NCBI GenBank assembly: GCA_003511165.1
Contig: DOJW01000009.1
Coordinates: forward strand, 17,227-81,226
DNA length: 64,000 nt
Direction of reading: 5' to 3'
Source: Candidatus Dependentiae bacterium
GTDB taxonomy: Bacteria > Babelota > Babeliae > Babelales > UBA12411
The translations under genes and the position numbers were made by a program. Position 1 is the stretch's first letter. Each line of letters opens with the position of its first letter. The notes below the pieces were generated by a model, which ran no database searches, had not been told where the DNA came from, and saw only the letters and a list, made by a program, of their open reading frames with translations. Positions 26,018 to 34,627 of this stretch are shown piece after piece.

Positions 26018-26833
26018 TTATTTTATAGATGTGATTTTTACAGTTACTTGTTGATGTAGCTTGTTATAACAAAGATATTCATAAGTAAAACCATTTTCTT
26101 TTATAAATTCTTGGAATGCTTTGAATTCATGTTCTTGCCACCCGTCGTAGTTGAAATATTCATCGAAGACGATAATTGTTCCAGGTATTACATGATTTTT
26201 TATGTTATCAAAAATCTCTTTTGTGGATGAGTAAAGATCGCAATCGATATGTATGAAAAGAAATGGTGCATTTTTACTTGTTGCAAATATTGGAAGCGTT
26301 TCTTTGAATCTGCCGATAACAAGTTCTATATTTTTTTCTAGAGGAAATGGTGGGATGCTAACGTCTTGTTTTATAGCGAATGTGCCTTTTACAAAGTTTG
26401 GTGCTCTCCAATCTTCTGGTAATCCTTTGTACCAATCAAAACCATATAAAATTTTATTTCCGATTCTTTGTGCTATAAAATTCGCAGATTTTCCAGCGCC
26501 GACACCGAATTCTGCAAAGATTCCATTATCATTGATTTGTTTATCTTTTTCTAGTGCTGCTGCGATTGCTATTTCCATATTTTGTGCATCAGATTCTAGG
26601 ACCTGTGATTTTTGCATTTTTTCTTTTACATAAGCTACTGTCGAAGGGCTGTTTTCGATTGCGCAATCTGAATAATGAATTGTTTGGTGTATTACTTTTC
26701 CCTCGAGCAATTTTTCTAATCTTGTATAATATTCGGGAAGAACCATTTTATCTGTAAGTTCTTTGAAGGATGGATTTTGTGCCGATAATGATGTAATGAT
26801 TGAAACAGAGAGAATAACTATTTTTAATTTCAT
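26018..26833 (-). CDS. TylF-like SAM-dependent methyltransferase with signal peptide
   Basis: 271 residues from ATG 26833, which has AAGGAAAT upstream (the ORF can be extended to 26860 without a site). Signal peptide MKLKIVILSVSIITSLSAQ, then a class I methyltransferase: SAM loop IFAEFGVGAGKSANF, and LFIHIDCDLYSSTKEIFD, a metal/substrate motif typical of TylF/macrocin O-methyltransferases. Export of a SAM-using enzyme is unexpected. It is co-transcribed with the exported GNAT gene. Confidence 0.85.
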   Translation of the reverse strand: MKLKIVILSVSIITSLSAQNPSFKELTDKMVLPEYYTRLEKLLEGKVIHQTIHYSDCAIENSPSTVAYVKEKMQKSQVLESDAQNMEIAIAAALEKDKQINDNGIFAEFGVGAGKSANFIAQRIGNKILYGFDWYKGLPEDWRAPNFVKGTFAIKQDVSIPPFPLEKNIELVIGRFKETLPIFATSKNAPFLFIHIDCDLYSSTKEIFDNIKNHVIPGTIIVFDEYFNYDGWQEHEFKAFQEFIKENGFTYEYLCYNKLHQQVTVKITSIK

Positions 26834-26998
26834 ATAATTTCCTTTTTTAAATAAAAACAAAATACAGTAAAACAGCTAAGAGTCTAAAAATCAATAAATT
26901 TAGGGTTAATTTTTAAAAGTTAAAATTAAAAAAGATAAAATGGGGCTAAAAGAGGATATAAAAAGCTTTTTTGGCAGCTTTTAAAATACAACGAAAGT

Positions 26999-27007
26999 TG
27001 TTATAAT
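26999..27007 (+). promoter_or_regulatory. Extended -10 promoter of argS
   Basis: TG-T-TATAAT, a perfect -10 with the extended TGn element, about 70 bp before argS. The -35 region is weak, as is usual for extended -10 promoters. Confidence 0.6.
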
Positions 27008-27075
27008 AGCATCTAATTGTTTAAATTTTGGTGTGGTTTTTTGCGCATTGTAAATTCTTTTAAGAGGCTTTTTCC

Positions 27076-28779
27076 ATGAATCTTATCAGTAAAATTCGTC
27101 TGCAAATTGTTGATTTAGTCAAAAATAAATTTGCACTTTCAAGCAGCTTTTTAGCTAATTTGGATAAAAGTTTAGAGCTCGGTTTAAATATTGATAAAGA
27201 CCCCTCATTTGGTGATCTTAGCTGCAATATAGCGATGATACTTGCAAATGAACTTAAAAGAAGTCCTAGAGAAATTGCACTTGATATCAAAGAAGCTATT
27301 TTGCAAGATGCGAATTTGAAAAAAATCGTAGTACTTGCAGAGATAGCGGGTCCTGGATTTTTGAACCTCACTTTTGATCATTCAGTTTGGAGAGGGTTAT
27401 CAAAAAATCTTTTAGAATTCAAAGAAAAATGTTTTAAGCCTCAAAATTTAAAAAAAGAAAAAGTTTTAGTCGAGTTTGTCAGTGCAAACCCAACCGGGCC
27501 GCTTCATTTGGGAGGTGGTCGCGGTGGAATCATTGGGGATGTTTTGGGTAGCGTTCTAAAATTCTTGGGCGATGATGTTGAAAAAGAATATTACATTAAC
27601 GACGCGGGTAATCAGGTACGAAAATTGGGCAATTGCTTAAAGATTCGCTGCGAGCAAGAGCTTGGGATGGAAAGCATGTTGCCGGAAGATGGTTACGCCG
27701 GAGAATATTTAATAGATTTGGCAAAAGAATGTATAGCTGAAAATGGCAAATCTATTTTAGAAAAACCACCTGTATTTTTTGAAAATTATGCAATTCACCA
27801 TTTACTAAAAAATATCAAAAAAGATTTGTCAGATTACGGTATTATTTATGACACATGGTTTTCTGAAAAAACATTGCATGAAGATGGGTCTGTAAAATCT
27901 GCGATGAAACTTCTTTTTGATAAAGAACTTGCATATGAATCTGAAGGTGCAATTTGGTTTAAATCATCACAATTTGGCGATGACAAAGACCGAGTAATTC
28001 AAAAACATGATGATACTCCGACCTACATAGCTGCGGATATTGCTTATCACAAAAACAAATTTGATCGGGGATTTACAAAGCTTATAAATGTTTGGGGGCA
28101 AGATCATCACGGATATGTAAAGCGTCTAAAAGCTACCATGGAAGCTCTCGGATACCCAGCAGAAAGTTTGGATGTTATTTTGAATCAGCTTGTGAGTATT
28201 AAAAAGGGTGGTGAAGCGCTTCGAATGTCCAAGCGTTCAGGAGTTTTTACAACTTTGCGTGACATTATAGATTTAGTTGGTAAAGATGTTGCAAGATTCT
28301 TCTATCTAAATCGAAAAGCGGATGCGCATTTGGAATTTGACCTAGAAGTTGCGCTCAAGAAAACTGACGAAAATCCTGTTTATTATATTCAGTATGCGTA
28401 TGTTCGCTGCGGAAGCGTGCTTGAAAAAGCAAAAGAGCTTATGCCTTATGCGGCATTTTTGGATACTCTAAAAAATGTAGATGACATTGATGAGCAAATT
28501 TATGATGCTCTTGGAAAAGAAGAAATTGTTATTCTCAAAAAGTTAATAGCTTTGGAATCAATTTTGAGCGGTATCCGAAGAACTTACGGAACACATATGC
28601 TTGCATACTATGTTTTTGAACTTTCTAAACTTTTCCACAATTATTATGCAAATAATCGAATCATCGACTCTGAAAAAGAAAATTTAACAAAATGTCGATT
28701 GATGATTATTTATTTGGTTCGAGAGAATTTATCATTCTGTCTCGATTTGCTCGGTTTGAGTAAACCGCAAAAAATGTAA
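27076..28779 (+). CDS. argS: Arginine--tRNA ligase
   Basis: Charges tRNA-Arg with arginine. 567 residues, class I. The HIGH-region reads ANPTGPLHLGGGRGG, the KMSK-region reads RMSKRSG, and the N-terminal Arg-specific domain and C-terminal DALR anticodon domain (YYVFELSKLFHNYY) are present. Length normal. AAGAGG precedes the ATG. Followed after 42 bp by lepA, with no terminator between. Confidence 0.97.
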   Translation: MNLISKIRLQIVDLVKNKFALSSSFLANLDKSLELGLNIDKDPSFGDLSCNIAMILANELKRSPREIALDIKEAILQDANLKKIVVLAEIAGPGFLNLTFDHSVWRGLSKNLLEFKEKCFKPQNLKKEKVLVEFVSANPTGPLHLGGGRGGIIGDVLGSVLKFLGDDVEKEYYINDAGNQVRKLGNCLKIRCEQELGMESMLPEDGYAGEYLIDLAKECIAENGKSILEKPPVFFENYAIHHLLKNIKKDLSDYGIIYDTWFSEKTLHEDGSVKSAMKLLFDKELAYESEGAIWFKSSQFGDDKDRVIQKHDDTPTYIAADIAYHKNKFDRGFTKLINVWGQDHHGYVKRLKATMEALGYPAESLDVILNQLVSIKKGGEALRMSKRSGVFTTLRDIIDLVGKDVARFFYLNRKADAHLEFDLEVALKKTDENPVYYIQYAYVRCGSVLEKAKELMPYAAFLDTLKNVDDIDEQIYDALGKEEIVILKKLIALESILSGIRRTYGTHMLAYYVFELSKLFHNYYANNRIIDSEKENLTKCRLMIIYLVRENLSFCLDLLGLSKPQKM

Positions 28780-28821
28780 TTTTTAGTAAATTTCCAGGCC
28801 GTTTAAAGCTAGAAAAGATTT

Positions 28822-30639
28822 ATGGATATAAAAGATATAAATTTAAAAGAATTCAAACCGGATCAAATTAGAAACTTTTCCATTATTGCTCATATTGATC
28901 ATGGAAAATCGACTCTTGCAGATCGATTGCTCGAAATTACTGGAACGATCTCAAATAGACAAAAGCAGGAACAATTTTTGGATAAACTGCAAGTTGAGCG
29001 AGAGCGCGGAATTACCGTTAAAGCTCAAACAGCATCTCTTTTTTATGAACATAAGGGTATAAAATATCTTTTAAATTTGATTGATACTCCCGGTCACGTT
29101 GATTTTAGTTACGAAGTTTCAAGATCCCTTTATGCTTGTCAAGGAGCATTGCTACTTGTTGATGCTGCGCAGGGAATTCAAGCGCAAACGATGGCAAATT
29201 TCTTTTTAGCTTTTGATCAAGATCTGACAATCATTCCTGTTATTAATAAAGTAGATATGACAAATGCAGATCCAAAAAGAGTTGCAAAACAAATGGAGAA
29301 AGCGTTTGATGTACATGAAGAAGAATTAATTTTGACATCTGCAAAAACTGGTTTTGGAATGGATAAACTCCTTCCTGCCATCATCGAGCGAATTGCTCCG
29401 CCAAAAGGTGATGAAAATAAAACATTAAAAGCATTGATTTTTGATTCATGGTTTGATGAATATCGTGGTGTTGTTTGTTTGATAGAAGTTATTGATGGTT
29501 CTTTGGAAAAAGGCGATTTCATTGTATCTGCAAATACAGATCAGGAATATGAAGTTTTGGATATTGGTTTGATGTATCCAGAGTTAACCCCAACCGGTGC
29601 GCTTTACACAGGGCAAGTGGGATTTTTGATAGCAGGTATGAAAACGGTCAAAGAGGCGCGAGTTGGTGATACAATTTATTTAAAAAAACATCCTGTAAAA
29701 CCTCTTCCTGGTTTTAAACCTGCAAAACCGATGGTTTATGCTGGGCTTTATCCAATAGAAGCTTCAGATTATGAAAATCTGCGTGATGCGATTGAAAAAT
29801 TAACTTTAAACGATGCAAGTGTACATGTCGAAAAAGAAAGTTCAGTGGCTCTTGGAATCGGTTTCCGATGCGGATTTCTTGGTTTGCTTCATATGGATGT
29901 TTTCAAGCAGCGCTTGGAGCAAGAATATAATATTTTAATTATTACCACTTCCCCAACCGTTCCGTATCGTATTCGATTGACAAGTGAAGAAGAGATGGTT
30001 ATCGATAATCCAGCAAACTTTCCTGAAACTACAAAAATAGATGAAATTTATGAACCTGTAGTAGATGCTACGATTATTACACCAAAAGAATATTTGGGTA
30101 GCTTACTACAACTTTGCGAAGAGCGACGTGGCATTCAAAAAGATATGACTTATCTAGATGAAGATAGGGTTATTTTGAAATATGTGCTTCCATTAAATGA
30201 GATCATCACGGATTTTTACGATAAGTTGAAATCTTACAGTGCTGGTTATGCTAGTTTTGATTATGACAATTTAACTTATCAACCAGCTGAGCTTGTAAAG
30301 ATGAATATCATGTTAAATGGTAAACCGGTGGATGCTCTTTCTGTTATTGTTCACGAAGAGAAAGCATACAGACTTGGAAAAGAATTGGTCGAAAAATTGC
30401 GCCAAGTTATTCCGCGTCATATGTTCGAAGTTGCAATTCAAGCTGCAATCGGTGCAAAAATTATTGCAAGAGAAACTGTAACAGCTATGCGAAAAAATGT
30501 TATCGCAAAATGTTACGGTGGTGATATAACAAGAAAACGTAAATTACTTGAGAAGCAAAAAGAGGGTAAGAAGAAGATGAAACAAGTAGGAAATGTTGAA
30601 CTTCCTCAGGAAGCATTTCTTGTTGTTTTGAAAAAATAA
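28822..30639 (+). CDS. lepA: Elongation factor 4 (LepA)
   Basis: Ribosome-binding GTPase that affects translocation and biogenesis. 605 residues: G1 AHIDHGKST, switch I with ERGITVKAQ, G3 DTPGHVDF, G4 NKVD, then EF-G-like domains and the LepA-specific C-terminal domain ending GNVELPQEAF. Length normal. It is followed 14 bp later by the MerR-like regulator. Confidence 0.97.
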   Translation: MDIKDINLKEFKPDQIRNFSIIAHIDHGKSTLADRLLEITGTISNRQKQEQFLDKLQVERERGITVKAQTASLFYEHKGIKYLLNLIDTPGHVDFSYEVSRSLYACQGALLLVDAAQGIQAQTMANFFLAFDQDLTIIPVINKVDMTNADPKRVAKQMEKAFDVHEEELILTSAKTGFGMDKLLPAIIERIAPPKGDENKTLKALIFDSWFDEYRGVVCLIEVIDGSLEKGDFIVSANTDQEYEVLDIGLMYPELTPTGALYTGQVGFLIAGMKTVKEARVGDTIYLKKHPVKPLPGFKPAKPMVYAGLYPIEASDYENLRDAIEKLTLNDASVHVEKESSVALGIGFRCGFLGLLHMDVFKQRLEQEYNILIITTSPTVPYRIRLTSEEEMVIDNPANFPETTKIDEIYEPVVDATIITPKEYLGSLLQLCEERRGIQKDMTYLDEDRVILKYVLPLNEIITDFYDKLKSYSAGYASFDYDNLTYQPAELVKMNIMLNGKPVDALSVIVHEEKAYRLGKELVEKLRQVIPRHMFEVAIQAAIGAKIIARETVTAMRKNVIAKCYGGDITRKRKLLEKQKEGKKKMKQVGNVELPQEAFLVVLKK

Positions 30640-30653
30640 GGAGAGATTTTTTA

Positions 30654-31172
30654 ATGAAAAGAAAAAAAGGATATTTTTCGATCTCGGTGGTTTCGAGAAT
30701 GTTTTCTGTGCATCAGCAAACAATCCGACTTTACGAAAAAGAGGGTTTGATTATACCAAAGAGGTCGACCGGCAATACCCGTCTTTTTTCAGAAGAGGAT
30801 ATCGATAAACTTGAAGAGATAATCTATCTTACACATAAACTGAAAATAAATATTTCTGGCGTGGAGATGATTTTAAAGTTGCAAAAAAAGATACAAAAGC
30901 TACAAGAAGAAATGAATAAGCTGTTTGTGGATACTCAAAATCAACTTGAACAAGAAAATTTTGATTATAAAAAACAGATAAAAAATCAGGTAAGTGAACT
31001 TCAAGCTATTAAAAAAAGGAGCGCTTTGAAGTCGACAACGGTGGAAGAAGAGAAGCATAAAAAAGAATTTTCTGGCGATTTAAATCAAGAAATTAATAAA
31101 AAGCAGGGAATCAAAAATTCAGATAGCAATTTGAGTGAAGAAGACGAGTGGGAAATTGACTATAATGAATAA
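30654..31172 (+). CDS. MerR-family regulator, HspR-like
   Basis: 172 residues. N-terminal MerR winged helix (YFSISVVSRMFSVHQQTIRLYEKEGL, then RLFSEEDIDKLEEI), of the HspR subgroup by its SVHQQTIRLYE core. A coiled-coil stretch (about 80-115) and a long charged C-terminal tail follow. HspR proteins repress heat-shock genes, and an HtpX protease follows 91 bp downstream, which suits that role. The usual HspR operator was not located. Confidence 0.8.
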   Translation: MKRKKGYFSISVVSRMFSVHQQTIRLYEKEGLIIPKRSTGNTRLFSEEDIDKLEEIIYLTHKLKINISGVEMILKLQKKIQKLQEEMNKLFVDTQNQLEQENFDYKKQIKNQVSELQAIKKRSALKSTTVEEEKHKKEFSGDLNQEINKKQGIKNSDSNLSEEDEWEIDYNE

Positions 31173-31263
31173 AATCAATATATTCATGATAGTATAAAAA
31201 TCGAAATTAAGAGTCCTAATTTATTAGTTCATTTCTATAATTTTTAAATCAAAAGGAGCTTAA

Positions 31264-32124
31264 ATGTTTTGGAATCAATTTAAAACAGTTATTTTGCTTA
31301 CATCTTTAAGCAGTGTCTTAGTATTGTTTGGCTTTTGGGTTGGTGGAACAAACGGAATTTACTTTGCATTAATTCTATCACTTCTTATGAATTTCTTGAC
31401 CTACTTTTTCTCTGACAAACTTGTTTTGAGCATGTATGGCGCGCAAAAGCTAGATGAGGAACAATATTCCCACATTTACGATATGATTCATGAATTATCA
31501 ATGGAAATGCATATTCCAATGCCAAAGCTTTGGTATCTTCCAACATCTATGGCGAATGCTTTTGCTACCGGACGAAATCCTAAGCACGGATCCGTCGCAG
31601 TTACTCAGGGAATTTTGGATATTTTAGATGTTCACGAACTTCGCGGTGTTCTTGCTCATGAGCTTTCTCATATAAAAAATCGTGATATTTTAGTAGCAAC
31701 TATCGCAGCAACGATCGCAACTGCAATTGGTTTTCTTGCAAACATGGTCAAATGGGCAGCAATATTTGGTGGGTCTTCTGATAGAGAAAAATCAAATGGC
31801 GGAGTTTTAGGAGCTTTAGTTGCAGCGATTATTATGCCGCTAGCAGCGATGCTCATTCAGCTTGCTATTTCAAGATCCCGCGAATATTTGGCTGATGAAA
31901 CCGGCGCCGAAGCTTGTAAAGATCCGCTTGCTCTTGCATCAGCTCTTGAAAGGCTTCATTTTAGTGCGCAAAATCAGCACTTAGAACCAGAATCAACAGC
32001 GCAAGCAAGCGTTGCTAGTTTGTTCATAGTTTATCCATTTTCTGCTTCAGGTTTGATCGCATTATTTTCAACACATCCCCCAATGGAAAAACGAATTGCA
32101 AAATTGCGAGCAATGGCAAAATAA
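31264..32124 (+). CDS. htpX: Membrane zinc protease HtpX
   Basis: 286 residues with two N-terminal and two central membrane segments. The M48 active site LAHELSHIKNRD holds HExxH, and SREYLADETGAE supplies the third zinc ligand. It degrades damaged inner-membrane proteins with its active site in the cytoplasm. AAGGAG sits before the ATG, and a perfect terminator follows. Confidence 0.95.
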   Translation: MFWNQFKTVILLTSLSSVLVLFGFWVGGTNGIYFALILSLLMNFLTYFFSDKLVLSMYGAQKLDEEQYSHIYDMIHELSMEMHIPMPKLWYLPTSMANAFATGRNPKHGSVAVTQGILDILDVHELRGVLAHELSHIKNRDILVATIAATIATAIGFLANMVKWAAIFGGSSDREKSNGGVLGALVAAIIMPLAAMLIQLAISRSREYLADETGAEACKDPLALASALERLHFSAQNQHLEPESTAQASVASLFIVYPFSASGLIALFSTHPPMEKRIAKLRAMAK

Positions 32125-32144
32125 AAATAAGTAAATTTTCAATT

Positions 32145-32171
32145 AAAAGGCCTAAATTTTAGGCCTTTTTT
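32145..32171 (+). terminator. Rho-independent terminator after htpX
   Basis: Stem AAAAGGCCTAAA / TTTAGGCCTTTT with a minimal loop and a T-run. Confidence 0.85.
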
Positions 32172-32196
32172 ATTTGGTTAAGGATTAATAAATATT

Positions 32197-32445
32197 ATGT
32201 TCTGCAAATATTATCAGGCCACCGCAACTCGAGATAAAATTTGGATGGTTACGGGAACTTGTCGCAGCGAGAATAACTGGGTTTTTGACCGGACTTTGGA
32301 TGCGCCTAACAATCTTATGGAATTCTTTGTTGCACCCGACTATGAGCAAGAGTTTGTTTATTTAATGCAACTTTTGCAAAAAGAGGGGATAATTTGGGAA
32401 TTCAAAGCACTCCCAAACCGTTGTCAAATCGAAGGTAAATTGTAA
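32197..32445 (+). CDS. Small conserved-looking hypothetical protein
   Basis: 82 residues, no signal peptide, mixed alpha/beta, rich in aromatic residues (WVFDRTLD, FFVAPDYEQEF) and ending ALPNRCQIEGKL. No family recognised. That it is a real gene is supported by a second, in-frame copy of its last 19 codons at 33426-33482 that keeps the protein sequence (one Trp to Leu, one Ala to Ser), evidence of a local duplication. Stands 50 bp before the first HExxH protein. Confidence 0.65.
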   Translation: MFCKYYQATATRDKIWMVTGTCRSENNWVFDRTLDAPNNLMEFFVAPDYEQEFVYLMQLLQKEGIIWEFKALPNRCQIEGKL

Positions 32446-32495
32446 GTAGTTTGAGTTTTTTAAAAGCGATTTTTTTAAATTAGAGGAGATTTTTA

Positions 32496-33425
32496 ATGGT
32501 TAAGGTTTTTAAATTTTTAGTTTTTTCATCTTTTTATTTTTCTTTTATTTTTTCTAAAGCTCCTTCGCTTTTAGAATTTGGTTATATTCCAGGATCGTAT
32601 GCTTTAAGCGATTTAGTTAAAGAATCTTTGGGAAGAGAAGACGTCACTTCAAAGCAGCCAATAACGCTTACTTCGGGTAAAGCAAAGGACAACAAAGAGT
32701 TGTACGGTTTTTGGGAATTGAAATTTTATAATCAAGAAAAAGAGATTTTACAGCGATTGTTTAAATCATGGTCTGTAACTAAAGATGATTTATTTTCAGC
32801 AATATGTGATTGGCATTTTAATCAAAAATTTATAGAAAAAAATGGTAATAAAAACGATAAAAATTTAAAAAGAATTGACTTAAAAAGTTATCCTGTCGAA
32901 TTTGCAATTATCACAGATGTGGTCACAGATATGGGATTTAAAGTAGAAGATATTGATTTTTATCTACGGAACGATTTGCGATGCATTTTTGAAGGCGCTC
33001 GAATAGAAAATTTAATCGAACTTACAATTTGCAAAATGTCGAAAGAGACGAGTAAAAAAATTTTTAAATATGTTATTTTCCATGAGTTTGTTCACATTTT
33101 GTATAAAGATCTCGAAACTCTTTCCTTTTTGTGTTCCTTAGCTTCTGTAAAAGGAAAATCACTCAAAGATCTCAATGGGCAAGATCCGATAGTTAATGAA
33201 CTTAGGAAAAACCAAGAAATGCGAGCATATATTTTAGCTGCTATTAAATATAGCTTTTTATATACCCATTTATATCTTAATAGAGAAGAACTTCAAGGTG
33301 AGTGTTATCCTAAAAATGAAGAAGTACAAAAGGAATTAGCTTATGTGGAAAGCATGAGTCCAGATTTTGGATTAGTTAAAAAAGGATTGTTAGCGGTGGC
33401 GACATTCTTAGATTTTAATATTTAG
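32496..33425 (+). CDS. Secreted HExxH putative metalloprotease, copy 1
   Basis: 309 residues. Signal peptide MVKVFKFLV... cut near FSKA, GAGGAG before the ATG. The zinc signature HEFVH lies in FKYVIFHEFVHILYKD near residue 196. A later NQEMRAYILA helix with Glu, about 50 residues on, could give the third ligand, as in gluzincins. Otherwise no family is recognised. Near-identical blocks are shared with the paralogue at 33668-34627 (DNKELYGFWELKFYNQEKEI). It would act outside the cytoplasm. Protease activity is inferred from the motif. Confidence 0.72.
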   Translation: MVKVFKFLVFSSFYFSFIFSKAPSLLEFGYIPGSYALSDLVKESLGREDVTSKQPITLTSGKAKDNKELYGFWELKFYNQEKEILQRLFKSWSVTKDDLFSAICDWHFNQKFIEKNGNKNDKNLKRIDLKSYPVEFAIITDVVTDMGFKVEDIDFYLRNDLRCIFEGARIENLIELTICKMSKETSKKIFKYVIFHEFVHILYKDLETLSFLCSLASVKGKSLKDLNGQDPIVNELRKNQEMRAYILAAIKYSFLYTHLYLNREELQGECYPKNEEVQKELAYVESMSPDFGLVKKGLLAVATFLDFNI

Positions 33426-33482
33426 GGAATTATTTTAGAGTTTAAATCACTTCCAAACCGTTGCCAAATCGAAGGTAAACTG
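33426..33482 (+). pseudogene. Remnant of the 82-residue gene (3' end)
   Basis: Nineteen codons reading GIILEFKSLPNRCQIEGKL, matching the C-terminus of the gene at 32197-32445 in frame. It begins right after the stop of the first HExxH gene, shows loss of the stop codon and lacks the rest of the gene. Trace of a tandem duplication. Confidence 0.85.
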
Positions 33483-33667
33483 CAATCTTTTCTATTTGCA
33501 TTCTTTTTAAAGGTTGCTATTAATTTTTATTAGAGTTTTTGGCTATTTTAAGGGGCTTTATTTTCAGTTGTGAAATAGCTAAAAAGGCTTCAATACCCAC
33601 TTGAAAATTGTTTCTTTTTCATGAAAGCTAAAGTTAAGTTTATTATTAATATTCGTGGGGATTTCTA

Positions 33668-34627
33668 ATGACTAAGATTTTCAAACTTTTTGTCGTTTTA
33701 CCTCTTTTTTATTTTTCTTTCATCTTTTCCCAAGATGCAACAGATTTGCAGCAAACTGCTGCTTCTAAAGAATCATCGAAATCAGAATTATCTTATATTC
33801 CTGGTACGGATGCTTTTAGCGATTTAATTAAAGAAAATTTGGGACAAAAAATTGCACCTAAAAATTCTATAATTTTAAAAAATGGTAAAGCAAAAGATAA
33901 CAAAGAATTATATGATTTTTGGGAATTGAAATTTTATAACCAGGAAAAAGAGATTTTGCAGCGATTGTTTAAATCATGGAGTGTTACAAAAGAAGAGCTA
34001 ATGAAAGCGATCGAATATTGGCATAGTTTTCAAAAACCTTATGATAAAGATATTAACAAAAGGAATAAGAATATAAAAAAGATCGAGCTTAAAGATTATC
34101 CAACCGAAGGCGCATTTATCAAAGATGCTGCTATTGCGATGGGGTTTAAGGTAGAAGATATTAATTTTTATCTACAAAATGAGTTGAAGGATACTTTTGC
34201 TGGTTTTCACATAGAAGATCTAAAAGAGATGGTAATTTGCAAGCAAAAAAAAGGATCAAGTTATAAAATTTTTAAATATATTATTTTTCATGAGTTTTCT
34301 CATATTTTGTATAAAGATTTTGAAACAAATTCTTTCTTATGTTCTTTAGCTCTTGTAAAAGGTAAGCCTATTGTATTTAACCAAGATGAGATAGTGATTG
34401 AATTAAGAAAAAATCAAGAGATGAGGGCGTATATTTTGGCGGCCATTAAGTATAGTTTTTTATGTGCGCATTTATATTTTAATAGAATAGAACCGCAAGA
34501 TAATAACCATCCTAAAGACAAAGATGTTAAAGCAGAGTTAGCTTCTGTGGAGAGTATGAGTCCGGATATTGGCTTAATTAAAAAAGGGTTGCTTGCTATA
34601 GCAACCGCTATAGATTTAAATATTTAA
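33668..34627 (+). CDS. Secreted HExxH putative metalloprotease, copy 2
   Basis: 319 residues, a paralogue of the preceding protein over the full length. Signal peptide MTKIFKLFVV... cut near FSQD, GGGGA before the ATG. HEFSH in FKYIIFHEFSHILYKD near residue 207. NQEMRAYILAAIKYSFL is identical in both copies. The insert after the signal peptide is longer than in copy 1. Its 3' end overlaps the convergent gltX by 12 bp. Confidence 0.72.
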   Translation: MTKIFKLFVVLPLFYFSFIFSQDATDLQQTAASKESSKSELSYIPGTDAFSDLIKENLGQKIAPKNSIILKNGKAKDNKELYDFWELKFYNQEKEILQRLFKSWSVTKEELMKAIEYWHSFQKPYDKDINKRNKNIKKIELKDYPTEGAFIKDAAIAMGFKVEDINFYLQNELKDTFAGFHIEDLKEMVICKQKKGSSYKIFKYIIFHEFSHILYKDFETNSFLCSLALVKGKPIVFNQDEIVIELRKNQEMRAYILAAIKYSFLCAHLYFNRIEPQDNNHPKDKDVKAELASVESMSPDIGLIKKGLLAIATAIDLNI

